A program made the translations under genes and the position numbers. 38,352 nt of DNA from Thermodesulfovibrionia bacterium (lineage in GTDB: Bacteria; Nitrospirota; Thermodesulfovibrionia; UBA6902): NCBI GenBank assembly GCA_020057065.1, contig JAGVGM010000319.1, positions 1 through 38,352 on the forward strand. The letters run 5' to 3'. This document shows, one piece after another, positions 16,280 through 24,601 of the stretch; position 1 is the first letter of the stretch, and the number at the start of each line of letters is the position of its first letter. The notes beneath the pieces are model-generated. The model was not told the origin of the DNA, did no database searches, and saw only the letters and a program-made list of their open reading frames with translations.

Positions 16280-19027
16280 ATGTCCAAAGATTCCTCCAAA
16301 TACGGTCACGACAATCTGAAAACATACCTCAAGGAAATATTTGAGATCAACAAACGTGGGGACGCAAGGGAGGAAAGTTATTATTCTGTTCTTGAAGTAC
16401 TTCTTGATAATTACGCTGCTTCAATAAACAGGAAGCATATCAACATTACCACTCTGCCGAAAAAGACCGAAGCCGGTAATCCTGACTTCAGGGTGTGGGA
16501 TGGGAAACAGCATATCGTTGGGTATATTGAAGCCAAAGCCCCAACAGTTAAATACCTGGATCAAATAGAAGACACCGACCAATTAAAACGATATCTGCAT
16601 ACCTTCCCGAATTTGATATTAACCAACTTCTTTGAATTCAGGCTTTACCGGGATGGTCGGATGATCGATAGTGTTCAGATTGCCAGACCGTTTTTAATAC
16701 AAAAACTCAATACTATTCCACCTGTTGAAAAAGAGCAGGAATTTTACAGTCTCCTTGAACGCTTTTTTTCTTTCTCCTTGCCGCAGACATATACGGCAAG
16801 AACCCTTGCTGTAGAGCTTGCAAAAAGGACGCGGTTTTTAAAAGAGCAGGTTATCATTGAAGAGCTGAATGAAGAAGAGAGGATGGGAAAAGGATTTATC
16901 CTCGGCTTTTATGAGGCGTTTCAAAAGTATCTCATTCACGGACTTTCAAAAGAAGATTTTGCAGACCTTTACAGCCAGACAATAACCTACGGTCTTTTTG
17001 CGGCAAGGACACGCGCTGAAAACGGTTTTAACAGAAAACTTGCATTTGACTATATACCGAGGACGATCGGGATATTAAGAGATGTTTTTAAATTTATATC
17101 CCTTGAAGATTTACCTCCTCAGATGGAATGGATTGTTGACGATATATCCGAAGTTCTTTCAGTGGCTGATGTAAAACAGACACTTCATGAATTTTATCAT
17201 GAAGGCAAGGGGAGCGATCCCATCATTTATTTTTATGAAACGTTTCTTGCGGAATACGACCCGAAGGAAAGGGAAAAGCGAGGAGTCTATTATACTCCCG
17301 AACCTGTTGTCTCTTATATTGTTCGCTCTTTAAACATAATCCTTAAAGAATATTTTGGAAAGAAGGACGGCTTTGCCTCAGATTCTGTTACCGTATTAGA
17401 CCCTGCAGCAGGGACACTAACTTTTCTCGCTGAAACAAGTAAACTCGCTCTGGAAGAATTTACCTCCAGGTATGGGGAAGGCGGAAAAAAAGACTTTATT
17501 AAGACCCACATTCTCAAAAACTTTTACGCATTTGAATTGATGATGGCTCCATATGCAGTCGGTCATTTAAAGATGTCATTTCTCCTTGAAGAACTGGGAT
17601 ACAAGTTACAGAAGGATGACAGATTTAAGCTTTATCTCACAAACACCCTTGAGATGGAGGAACTTGAACAGACTTCTCTGCCTGGTATGGTTTCGTTGTC
17701 CGAGGAATCACATCTGGCGGGCAAGGTAAAGAAGGAAAAACCGATCCTTGCAATCCTTGGCAATCCACCATATTCAGGGCATTCAAGCAATATCGGAGAC
17801 TGGATAAGCAAAGAAATAAAGGCATACTTTCAGGTTGACGGTAAACCTCTCGGGGAGAAAAACCCCAAATGGCTTCAGGATGACTATGTCAAGTTCATTC
17901 GTTTCGCGCAATGGAAAATTGATCAGGTCGGAGAAGGTGTTTTAGGTTTTATTACTAACCACAGCTATCTTGATAACCCGACATTCAGAGGAATGCGCCA
18001 GTCACTGATGCAGAGTTTTGATGAGATTTATTTACTGGACCTTCACGGTAACAGTCTTAAGAAAGAAAAATGTCCTGACGGCTCCAAAGATGAGAATGTT
18101 TTTGACATTCAGCAGGGAGTGGCAATTGCATTGTTTATTAAGAAGAAGGGGATAAAGAAAAAGATTTCTCATTCTGAACTCTGGGGAGTCAGAGAAGATA
18201 AATACGCTTGGCTCAATAAAAACGATATAACAACAACCAAATGGAAAAAGATAATCCCTAAATCCGAATTCTACTTTTTTGTCCCAAGAGATGAGAGGCT
18301 TCTGTCACAATATCAAGCCTATCCGAAAATCACCGATATTTTCCCGGTAAACAGCGTGGGTATTGTTACAGCAAGGGACAATTTAACAATTAGATGGACA
18401 AAGGAAGAAATGTGGCAAACGGTTTTAAACTTTTCAAAACTTGATACTGAGTTGGCTCGTTCAGCTTATGATCTTGGAAAAGATGTAAGGGACTGGAAAG
18501 TTGAATTTGCACAGAAAGACCTCAAAGAAAGTGGATTGGATAAGAAGAAAATTGTTCCGATATTATATAGACCATTTGACATAAGATATACATATTACAC
18601 TGGTAAGTCTCGTGGTTTTCAGTGCATGCCCCGTCAAGATGTGATGCAGCATATGATGCAGGAGAATCTTGGGTTACTTACTTTAAGAAAAGGCCTTCCC
18701 AATTATGATTATTCATGGATTTATGCAGCAAATACTCTCGTGAGTCACGGTGTATATTACAATGGTAACCAAAGCACTGAATATCTTTTTCCTCTTTATC
18801 TTTATATCGACACAAAGAAACCCAAGAAGAGTAAATCATTAGGCAATGTCTTGATGCTATTTGAGCCGGAGACGCCTTATAAGATAAGAAGACCAAATAT
18901 TTCCGAATCTCTTTTGAAGAGTCTATCGTCAATATACAAGAAGGAGCCAACTCCTGAAGAAATCTTTTTTACATTTACGCCGTTCTCTACTCTGATGTTT
19001 ACAGGACAAAGTACGCTGAATTTCTGA
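16280..19027 (+). CDS. Single-chain restriction-modification enzyme (type IIG/ISP-like), frameshifted near its 3' end
   Basis: Combines endonuclease, adenine methyltransferase and target recognition in one chain. The N-terminal nuclease motif is P68-D69...E84-A-K86 (NPDFRVW and GYIEAKAP). A helical connector precedes methyltransferase motif I (DPAAGTLTF, from Asp374) and motif IV N-P-P-Y at 495-498. The rest resembles the type ISP C-terminal specificity region. No helicase is present. The reading frame is broken at a T6 run (18965-18970): after EEIFF the frame drifts into 43 or so unrelated codons, whereas the -1 frame continues YIYAVLYSDVYRTKYAEFL, a conserved sequence. One added T gives 1054 residues ending at 19443. 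This could be phase variation, slippage, decay or a sequence error. As written, the 915-residue product lacks the end of the specificity domain. Confidence 0.88.
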   Translation: MSKDSSKYGHDNLKTYLKEIFEINKRGDAREESYYSVLEVLLDNYAASINRKHINITTLPKKTEAGNPDFRVWDGKQHIVGYIEAKAPTVKYLDQIEDTDQLKRYLHTFPNLILTNFFEFRLYRDGRMIDSVQIARPFLIQKLNTIPPVEKEQEFYSLLERFFSFSLPQTYTARTLAVELAKRTRFLKEQVIIEELNEEERMGKGFILGFYEAFQKYLIHGLSKEDFADLYSQTITYGLFAARTRAENGFNRKLAFDYIPRTIGILRDVFKFISLEDLPPQMEWIVDDISEVLSVADVKQTLHEFYHEGKGSDPIIYFYETFLAEYDPKEREKRGVYYTPEPVVSYIVRSLNIILKEYFGKKDGFASDSVTVLDPAAGTLTFLAETSKLALEEFTSRYGEGGKKDFIKTHILKNFYAFELMMAPYAVGHLKMSFLLEELGYKLQKDDRFKLYLTNTLEMEELEQTSLPGMVSLSEESHLAGKVKKEKPILAILGNPPYSGHSSNIGDWISKEIKAYFQVDGKPLGEKNPKWLQDDYVKFIRFAQWKIDQVGEGVLGFITNHSYLDNPTFRGMRQSLMQSFDEIYLLDLHGNSLKKEKCPDGSKDENVFDIQQGVAIALFIKKKGIKKKISHSELWGVREDKYAWLNKNDITTTKWKKIIPKSEFYFFVPRDERLLSQYQAYPKITDIFPVNSVGIVTARDNLTIRWTKEEMWQTVLNFSKLDTELARSAYDLGKDVRDWKVEFAQKDLKESGLDKKKIVPILYRPFDIRYTYYTGKSRGFQCMPRQDVMQHMMQENLGLLTLRKGLPNYDYSWIYAANTLVSHGVYYNGNQSTEYLFPLYLYIDTKKPKKSKSLGNVLMLFEPETPYKIRRPNISESLLKSLSSIYKKEPTPEEIFFTFTPFSTLMFTGQSTLNF

Positions 19028-19080
19028 AGATAGATTTTCCGAGAGTTCCTTTTACAAAAGATTACAAGCTGTTTAAAAAG

Positions 19081-19443
19081 ATGGAAGAGTATGGCGAGAA
19101 ACTTGTCGGACTACATTTAATTAAATCATTCGAGATTGATCCACCAATTGCCAAATTTCAGGGCAATGGAACTAATAAGGTCGAAAAACCGAGATATGAA
19201 AATGGGAAAATATTTATAAACAATGATAAGTATTTCGAGAATGTTAAGCCTGAAGTCTGGGAATACCACATCGGCGGTTATCAGGTTTGTGAAAAATGGC
19301 TGAAAGACAGAAAAGGGAAAACATTATCTCTTGAAGACATAAAACACTACTGCAAGGTTGTAACCGCTTTGCAAAAGACGATAGAGATACAACAGGCGAT
19401 TGATGAGATTTACCCTGAAGTTGAGAAGGAGACCATTGAATGA
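19081..19443 (+). pseudogene. C-terminal fragment of the restriction-modification enzyme
   Basis: This is the detached end of the preceding gene's protein. The frame is open from 18970 (TAC ATT TAC...) although the first ATG is at 19081. It encodes RVPFTKDYKLFKKM, GGYQVCEKWLKDRKG and LEDIKHYCKVVTALQKTIEIQ, which are well-known end motifs of type ISP/IIG specificity domains. It is not an independent gene by content. Its stop overlaps the acpS start (ATGA at 19440-19443), so ribosomes reaching this end could re-initiate on acpS. Confidence 0.85.
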
Positions 19444-19811
19444 TCTACGGTATCGGCATAGACCTTGTTAAAATTGAACGCATGAAGGATGCTTACGAGA
19501 AATGGGGTATGAAGTTTTTTGAAAAGTTCCTGACAGAAAACGAGACCGCATACTGTTTCGATAAAAAAGACCCTTATCTTTCTGCAAGTGTAAGGTTTGC
19601 TGCAAAAGAAGCGCTTGTAAAGGCTATAGGTTCTGAGGTGTTTGTTAATCTGAAAGATGTTGAGATCATGAATGATGAGAGGGGCAAACCGTCGATAAAG
19701 GTTCATGGCGGGCTTGAGAAATTTTTCGGAGACAAGGGGATAAAGCATTGCCATTTGTCGCTCAGTCATGAGAAAGAGTTCGGGATTGCCTGTGTAGTGC
19801 TGGAAGTGTAA
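19440..19811 (+). CDS. acpS: Holo-[acyl-carrier-protein] synthase
   Basis: Transfers 4'-phosphopantetheine from CoA to apo-ACP, needed for fatty acid synthesis. The 123-residue protein has the two AcpS signatures: GIGIDLVKIERM with Mg-binding Asp8, and RFAAKEALVKAIG with Glu57. SLSHEKEFGIACVVLE ends the fold. The start overlaps the stop of the restriction-modification reading frame (ATGA), without a ribosome site of its own (only GAAGGAGA 8 bases upstream, inside that frame). It is probably the former direct neighbour of pdxJ. The convergent T2SS operon ends 27 bases away. Confidence 0.96.
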   Translation: MIYGIGIDLVKIERMKDAYEKWGMKFFEKFLTENETAYCFDKKDPYLSASVRFAAKEALVKAIGSEVFVNLKDVEIMNDERGKPSIKVHGGLEKFFGDKGIKHCHLSLSHEKEFGIACVVLEV

Positions 19812-19813
19812 AT

Positions 19814-19834
19814 AGCTACAAGCTGTCAGCTTTA
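19814..19834. repeat. Short heptanucleotide repeat (AGCTNNN, three units)
   Basis: Units AGCTACA, AGCTGTC and AGCTTTA at a 7-base period lie between the convergent ends of acpS and gspN. It is weak on its own but fits the period of the other arrays. Confidence 0.45.
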
Positions 19835-19838
19835 GCTT

Positions 19839-20618
19839 TTAGTTCATCGGCCCTTTGCTCGGTATTACGTAATAACCCGGTGAGACGATATATTTTCCGA
19901 TAAGCATTGACTCTATACTGTTGAGTTTTTCCATTGAAGGCATAAGCTCTAAACGGAGATCCATGATATTGTTCCTGATATCGCCCTTAAGTCGTGCATA
20001 ACCTTTGTCGCCTTCAAGGCTGACAGATTCAAACTTTATGTCGTTTCCTGTTACGGATAATGCGCCATTGATTCTGTGAAAGGAATTTATGAATGGAATA
20101 ATTATAGTGGATTCCTGCAGGTCCAGATCCGGGACCTGAAAAGTGATCCGGGCGCTTTTGTTTTTAAGAAGAATATCGGCTGATATATGTCCATTGGTTT
20201 TGATGCCAAGATGAGTCAGATAAGGGACCGCATTTAACTCAGTTCTTTCTATCTTTATTTCTCCTTCTGCAGGATATCTTAACAGGCCGTTGATATCTCC
20301 TGTCCCCATCTTTCCTTTGAATGAAAAGGCAAGCTGCTTTTTTATCATATAACTGGGATTAAGGCAGGCTGCAAGGTTTGTTATGGTCAATGCAGGCGAG
20401 TTGTCAAAATTCAGATCAAGACTGTCGGCATGCACTGTCAGGAAGAGGCCTTTTTTTAAACCCTTTAATGATGCATTGATACTACCCTGCCCGGCATTTG
20501 CTATCGCATCCTCAATTCTTTGCCGTATCAGGTCCTCCGGAACGGCAAAGAGCCAAACAAGGATGATAAATACCGGGATGCCGATTATGAAATACAGGAT
20601 GTAACGCAATTTAAGCAT
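19839..20618 (-). CDS. gspN: Type II secretion system protein GspN
   Basis: Last gene of the T2SS run. The 259-residue product has one N-terminal membrane helix (about 5-27, YFIIGIPVFIILVWLFAVP) and a periplasmic beta-rich, AsmA/lipid-transfer-like region (NASLKGLKKGLFLTVHADSLDL, GDINGLLRYPAEGEI). This matches the GspN family, an accessory inner-membrane T2SS subunit of uncertain exact role. It follows gspM by 9 bases and ends 27 bases from the convergent acpS. The weak sequence signal is balanced by position. Confidence 0.85.
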   Translation of the reverse strand: MLKLRYILYFIIGIPVFIILVWLFAVPEDLIRQRIEDAIANAGQGSINASLKGLKKGLFLTVHADSLDLNFDNSPALTITNLAACLNPSYMIKKQLAFSFKGKMGTGDINGLLRYPAEGEIKIERTELNAVPYLTHLGIKTNGHISADILLKNKSARITFQVPDLDLQESTIIIPFINSFHRINGALSVTGNDIKFESVSLEGDKGYARLKGDIRNNIMDLRLELMPSMEKLNSIESMLIGKYIVSPGYYVIPSKGPMN

Positions 20619-20627
20619 TTGATGTTT

Positions 20628-21143
20628 TCACGCCTTGCTTAACAGCGACACCGTCAGCTTCAAGATAAATTTATTAGGGTCTTCAAATGTGGTCCTTATA
20701 GCGCTGCTCTTTACCTTCAAGGGCACAGGGGAGTTGTCAATTTTATAAAGAAGGTTGACTATACTGTTGAGGTCCGTGCCCTGTATCTCAAGTTCTGCAT
20801 CTTCCTCCATATAGTCCTTTACCTTGTTCTTCTCAAGAGGTTTTATTGCCTTTGCCTTTATGCCGAGCGAGTTGAGCATCTGTTCCAGGACCGGCACAAT
20901 ACCCCCGGTCTTGGTTAAGCCGATCTTCTTCACTTTTAAATCAACAGTACTTTTTAAAGCGGTCACTTCTCCTGTCATTGACTGCATTTCTGCAACCCGG
21001 GATTTGAGAGTCGTGTTCTGTTTCTCAAGGTTTCCGGTATAAGCAAACGCAATGATTGCCGTTAAAGCAATTACAATGATTGCAAACGACAGCGCTAACA
21101 AAGATCTGTCAAAGAACAATATTTTTTGTACCTTTTTTATCAT
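20628..21143 (-). CDS. gspM: Type II secretion system protein GspM
   Basis: Inner-membrane assembly-platform subunit that partners GspL. The 171-residue protein has a short cytoplasmic N-terminus, one membrane helix (about 15-35, LALSFAIIVIALTAIIAFAY), a coiled-coil (ENQ-rich TTLKSRVAEMQSM) and a ferredoxin-like periplasmic domain ending in SVSLLSKA. The start overlaps the gspL stop by four bases, showing coupling. Assignment rests on topology, size and order as much as on motifs. Confidence 0.85.
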   Translation of the reverse strand: MIKKVQKILFFDRSLLALSFAIIVIALTAIIAFAYTGNLEKQNTTLKSRVAEMQSMTGEVTALKSTVDLKVKKIGLTKTGGIVPVLEQMLNSLGIKAKAIKPLEKNKVKDYMEEDAELEIQGTDLNSIVNLLYKIDNSPVPLKVKSSAIRTTFEDPNKFILKLTVSLLSKA

Positions 21144-22189
21144 GCGGTCTTTTCCTGCATAATTATTGTGAAGTTGATCTTTTTGTCGACAGTTGCATCG
21201 GAATTCAGGATCTTAACGCCTTCAAAAGGGCCTGTAAGACCGTTCCTGAATGAATCCACTTCTTCAAAGGATGAAGCAGTGCCTTTTAAGATCAGATTTT
21301 TCCCGTCTGCATTAAATTCATTGAGGAGAATATTCCTGCTCTTGAGGTTTGCAATATTATTCAGGATATCGAGAAGTGGAATACCTCCGAATAATGCGCT
21401 TTTCTCCTTCAGGACGGACAGGTTGCCTTTAAACTGTCCTACGGCATCGATTATCTTTTTGTCTTCAGGGAAAACGTTTTGATAAATTGCCTGTAATTGC
21501 TGCGCAAGCGCCTGATTTTCTTTTTTCCATGCTGCAAATTTTATGACCGCATGTGCACTCAGTATCAGCATTAATATTAAAATAAGCGAAGCGGTCAGCC
21601 GGATAGTTTTTTTCATCCGCTCAATATCACCTGTATAAGAAAGTGCATCCTGTCTGAGGTTTAACAATGGGGTTATGCTCTCTCTTTTAGATGCTTCAAG
21701 TCTCAATTCTCTGCTTAGAGATGATCCTTCAATGATATTTTCACTTTTTCCCCCGGAGATGCTCAGCTCTATTGATGTGACCGCCTTTGGTTCAAGACCG
21801 GCAGATGAAAAGGTTTTTATGATCTCTCCGAGTTTTGTCTTTTCAATGCAGACCGCAAGCACCCTGCAGCCGATGTCAAAGGTCTCTGTGATGATATGAT
21901 CAATTGAATAATCGCTGACACTGCCGAGCAGTAGGCCTTCAAGTTCATAGGAAATTGTATCTTTGATCTTTAACTTGTCGGAGAAAGGGAAGGTCAGTTC
22001 CCGCAAGGTTAATAAATTGAATGGCAAGCTTACATATGTCTGCTCCAGATTTTTATTCTGAAGCGGCATCAGAGAAGATGGATCCAATTTGCCTTCAACC
22101 GGAACCGTTACAGTGTCAACGTGTTCATCCTGTTCAAAGACAAAAAGGTTGATCTCTTTCTCTGTCCAGTCTATAAAACCTGTCCTCAT
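21140..22189 (-). CDS. gspL: Type II secretion system protein GspL (PilM/PilN-like)
   Basis: Links the cytoplasmic ATPase GspE to the periplasmic pseudopilus. The first ~190 residues form an actin-like cytoplasmic domain (start MRTGFIDWTEKEINLFVF, then YVSLPFNLLTLRELTFPF). A membrane helix lies at about 196-216 (LTASLILILMLILSAHAVI), and a periplasmic PilN-like domain follows with a coiled coil and a ferredoxin-like end. Length is 349. The start codon directly follows the gspK stop. It overlaps gspM downstream. Identification is good from topology and synteny. Confidence 0.9.
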   Translation of the reverse strand: MRTGFIDWTEKEINLFVFEQDEHVDTVTVPVEGKLDPSSLMPLQNKNLEQTYVSLPFNLLTLRELTFPFSDKLKIKDTISYELEGLLLGSVSDYSIDHIITETFDIGCRVLAVCIEKTKLGEIIKTFSSAGLEPKAVTSIELSISGGKSENIIEGSSLSRELRLEASKRESITPLLNLRQDALSYTGDIERMKKTIRLTASLILILMLILSAHAVIKFAAWKKENQALAQQLQAIYQNVFPEDKKIIDAVGQFKGNLSVLKEKSALFGGIPLLDILNNIANLKSRNILLNEFNADGKNLILKGTASSFEEVDSFRNGLTGPFEGVKILNSDATVDKKINFTIIMQEKTA

Positions 22190-23086
22190 TTACTCTTCTC
22201 TCCAGGATTGTATTTTCTTAGATTTATCCACAACGCTCTCGATCACTCTTGTGATTTCGTTGACTGTTGCTTTGGTGGTGATCTTGAAATCAGAACTTGT
22301 TGTTGTTATATAGCCCAAAAGGTTTGTCCCTGGATTCCCAATTTCTACATTTGATATATCGGATGTTTTCTTGAAAGGAGTAATTTCTCTATAATCAATA
22401 ATACGTTTTGCAAGGGTTTCTGTCATGTTTTTAAAGCTTACAAGCACAGGCAATTTTGCTGTGTTGATATTAATGAATATAATATCAGACCTGCCATATA
22501 CAGTTATATATGGACGAATTATTTCAAAAGTCTTTTTGTCGAATCCAGGTACAAGTTTAAGTTCATCTATGCTCTGGAGAAACATATTTTTTGCATTGTT
22601 TTCCGAATCAGTAAGTCCCTCTCTCGGCTCGCTGTCAGAGTCTATCCAGTCCGCAATTACAAGAGCAAGTTTAGGGTTAATGTTAAGGTATTCAAAAAGC
22701 TTTTGCAAGTTGGTTAAAGGATTTTGAGTAGATGTACCCTTATTTAAAATACTGTTAATATTAAACTTTGCATTCTCGTCTTCAATCATAATTATGAGAT
22801 GAGTGTTTGACCCAAGATCCCTTTCAACAGAAAACTCGACCTCACTTTGTGTGTTATAAGTTTTATTGAGTTCTATAATGTATTTAGAGCTTAGCGTTTG
22901 GCCTGATTTGGCGATAAAAGATGCCTTCTGCGCATTAGTCCAGTTGGACAAGGCAGCAGTGTCTATATAAACCTCGTATGCAAACTCGACCACAAGCGCT
23001 ACGAGTATCGTTACGATCAGCACAGTAATGATAATGGCTGAGCCGTTCTGTCCTCTGTCCCCTGTCTTCTGTTCTCTGTCTTTCAC
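22190..23086 (-). CDS. gspK: Type II secretion minor pseudopilin GspK
   Basis: Largest minor pseudopilin, caps the pseudopilus tip with GspI and GspJ. The GTG start overlaps the gspJ stop by one base (TAGTG). The leader (KDREQKTGDRGQNG) is encoded by five ACAGNNN heptamers at 23045-23079. Cleavage is predicted after Gly15 (NG/SAIIITVLIV), followed by the hydrophobic helix. The body shows the GspK-typical helix-hairpin-helix and metal-binding loops: DWIDSDSEPREGLTDSENNAKN, ELKLVPGFDKKTFEIIRPYITVYG, NINTAKLPVLVSF. Length is 298 residues. Position +5 lacks the Glu of other pseudopilins, as is normal for GspK. Confidence 0.93.
   Translation of the reverse strand: MKDREQKTGDRGQNGSAIIITVLIVTILVALVVEFAYEVYIDTAALSNWTNAQKASFIAKSGQTLSSKYIIELNKTYNTQSEVEFSVERDLGSNTHLIIMIEDENAKFNINSILNKGTSTQNPLTNLQKLFEYLNINPKLALVIADWIDSDSEPREGLTDSENNAKNMFLQSIDELKLVPGFDKKTFEIIRPYITVYGRSDIIFININTAKLPVLVSFKNMTETLAKRIIDYREITPFKKTSDISNVEIGNPGTNLLGYITTTSSDFKITTKATVNEITRVIESVVDKSKKIQSWREE
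23045..23079 (-). repeat. Heptanucleotide repeat encoding the GspK leader (ACAGNNN, five units)
   Basis: On the coding strand: ACAGAGA, ACAGAAG, ACAGGGG, ACAGAGG, ACAGAAC, exactly in register. They code for the charged leader between the start codon and the predicted prepilin-peptidase site. Gain or loss of one unit would shift the frame. Confidence 0.85.
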
Positions 23087-23724
23087 TACTTTTTCCTTAA
23101 CTGCGGTCTTGCGTATTCCGTAAGCTTTACCTTTTTCCCGTTATCATCAAACTCAATGCTTACTCTCACAATATCCGGCAACCTGCCCGTGTTCGCACTA
23201 TTCCATGTCTTTACCCATTGATTATTGGAGAAGGTCTCAACGCTAAAGCCGTCTATCGCTTCAATAGTTTCCATAGGGTACTCTTTAGATTGAATACCTG
23301 CAGGAGATTCTTTTTTTAATAAATTAAGTTTTCCGTCTTTTTCTTCTACATAATATGAAATTGTATTTAGTCCGCTGCCCTTAAAAGTGAATGCCGTGAG
23401 ATTCAGCTCAGATGTGCTTTTACCCATTATATCCCTGTCCTTGATCACAAAAGCTGTTTTATCCTCAGTTTTTTTAATGGCACCCGGACTTTTAGGCAAA
23501 GCGCTTTCTATCTCCCTGCGTATAATGTCAAGGGCTGTTCTGGCTTCATGATATTTCAGCGACACATTCTCAAAGCGTTCCAGCACGCTGTGGACAGAAA
23601 AGAATGAACTGTAGACAGCGCCGAGAACTATGGTCAGGAGGGTGAGGCTGATGAGGATCTCGATGAGGGTGAAACCCTTAGATTTGAAATTTGAAATTTG
23701 AAATTTGAAATTTAGAATTTTCAT
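23086..23724 (-). CDS. gspJ: Type II secretion minor pseudopilin GspJ
   Basis: Minor pseudopilin of the pseudopilus tip complex. The leader KILNFKFQISNFKSKG ends at the cleavage site G/FTLIEILISL, with Glu at +5, then the usual hydrophobic helix and LGAVYSSFFS. The globular part has RTALDIIRREIESALP, matching GspJ. The leader is coded by four perfect AAATTTC heptamers (23683-23710). The start lies 6 bases after the gspI stop. Length is 212. The C-terminus overlaps gspK by one base. Confidence 0.93.
   Translation of the reverse strand: MKILNFKFQISNFKSKGFTLIEILISLTLLTIVLGAVYSSFFSVHSVLERFENVSLKYHEARTALDIIRREIESALPKSPGAIKKTEDKTAFVIKDRDIMGKSTSELNLTAFTFKGSGLNTISYYVEEKDGKLNLLKKESPAGIQSKEYPMETIEAIDGFSVETFSNNQWVKTWNSANTGRLPDIVRVSIEFDDNGKKVKLTEYARPQLRKK
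23683..23710 (-). repeat. Heptanucleotide repeat encoding the GspJ leader (TTTGAAA/AAATTTC, four units)
   Basis: Four identical 7-base units inside the gspJ coding region, 14 bases after the ATG. Because 21 bases make three units and seven codons, the peptide reads KFQISNF periodically. It is the same motif as the array in gspI. Confidence 0.9.
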
Positions 23725-23730
23725 CTACGG

Positions 23731-24099
23731 CTATTGAACTCCCATTCTAACGATTTCATTAAGAACCACCTCTTTTCCCTGTCCCTTAACGACTGTTTTC
23801 AGCTCGACCATGGCGGGGTCGTCCGTAGGGGATACAATGGTCTCATATGTAAGATCGGTACCGTCGATAGCGCCTTTGGAATTAACCGGGTTGGTTTCGA
23901 TGCCGGTCATTTTTTCCTTTGCCAATTGGACCATATGAGTTGTAATGATATTTTCGTATGAAACTTTGGAATGATAATTGACCGTGTGGAGTACCGTTAC
24001 AAGAGTTAAACCAATGATCGCAAGGGCGATCATGATCTCGAGCAGGGTGAAGCCCTTCTTTGAAATTTGAAATTTGAAATTTGAAATTTTATAGAACAT
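23731..24099 (-). CDS. gspI: Type II secretion minor pseudopilin GspI
   Basis: Minor pseudopilin that starts tip assembly with GspJ and GspK. Cleavage motif KKG/FTLLEIMIAL with Glu+5, then AIIGLTLVTVLHTV and the GspI-like LAKEKMTGIE. I favour the ATG at 24099 (122 residues, overlapping gspH by 11 bases, GAGGG close upstream); the longer frame from an ATG at 24126 adds nine residues and has no ribosome site. The leader YKISNFKFQISKKG is coded by four heptamers. The gene ends 6 bases before gspJ. Confidence 0.92.
   Translation of the reverse strand: MFYKISNFKFQISKKGFTLLEIMIALAIIGLTLVTVLHTVNYHSKVSYENIITTHMVQLAKEKMTGIETNPVNSKGAIDGTDLTYETIVSPTDDPAMVELKTVVKGQGKEVVLNEIVRMGVQ
24059..24086 (-). repeat. 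Heptanucleotide repeat encoding the GspI leader (TTTGAAA/AAATTTC, four units)
   Basis: Four identical 7-base units between the gspI start codon and the prepilin-peptidase site. It matches the gspJ array, so recombination between the two (376 bases apart) is conceivable. Confidence 0.9.
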
Positions 24100-24601
24100 A
24101 TCCCTCGAGGATTTTTGTCCTTCCATTTAAATGATTAAAAATGACGGTATATTCATATTTATTTTTTATCAGATGTACTGTTACGGGTTCTTCAGGGCCG
24201 AGGGGCCCGAACTCGATAGCAACCTCTCCTCCGGTGATTTCGCCATGTGAAGGAATTATTATGTCTTTGAACATAACCTCTTTCCCCATCTGAAAAGAAC
24301 GGGATTCCTTTTCGCTCTCAAAGGTGTAGGAATTGTTATCAAGATTGAATTTAACGGTATAGATCAGTTTTTTGCCGGCGGCTTCATCGTATATATATCT
24401 CAATGTGCTGCTTATGCGCCTCGCTTCAGACTTTAAGGCCCTCTCTCCCTTATCCCAAAAAGACGGCATTACCAACGCTGTGGTAAGAGAGATAATGAAA
24501 ATGACGATAACAAGCTCTACAAGGGTAAAAGCTTTTCTACTCGTAACTCGTAACTCGCAACTCGTAACTTGTTTACACGTCCCAGTTCGATATATCTGCA
24601 T
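24089..24601 (-). CDS. gspH: Type II secretion minor pseudopilin GspH
   Basis: Minor pseudopilin. Cleavage motif RKA/FTLVELVIVIFII, with Ala rather than Gly at -1 and Glu at +5, then PSFWDKGERALKSEARRISSTLRYIYDEA typical of GspH/FimT. I chose the ATG at 24601, which lies inside the end of gspG (29-base overlap) and gives 170 residues; an upstream frame reaching 24691 would overlap gspG by over 100 bases. The leader includes VTSCELRVTSR, coded by GTTACGA-type heptamers. The Ala(-1) is unusual but tolerated in some prepilins. Confidence 0.88.
   Translation of the reverse strand: MQIYRTGTCKQVTSCELRVTSRKAFTLVELVIVIFIISLTTALVMPSFWDKGERALKSEARRISSTLRYIYDEAAGKKLIYTVKFNLDNNSYTFESEKESRSFQMGKEVMFKDIIIPSHGEITGGEVAIEFGPLGPEEPVTVHLIKNKYEYTVIFNHLNGRTKILEGYVL
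24539..24573 (-). repeat. Heptanucleotide repeat encoding the GspH leader (ACTCGTA, four units plus one degenerate)
   Basis: Units on the + strand: ACTCGTA, ACTCGTA, ACTCGCA, ACTCGTA, ACTTGTT. The array's far edge coincides with the last base of the gspG stop codon and its near edge with the codons just before the GspH cleavage site. The motif is unrelated to the gspI, gspJ and gspK arrays although the period is the same. Confidence 0.85.

Noticed and set aside
23683-24573. Short tandem repeats in the pseudopilin genes as a CRISPR or an assembly artefact
   Set aside because: Units are contiguous 7-mers without spacers, and the frames stay open with correct cleavage motifs after each array.
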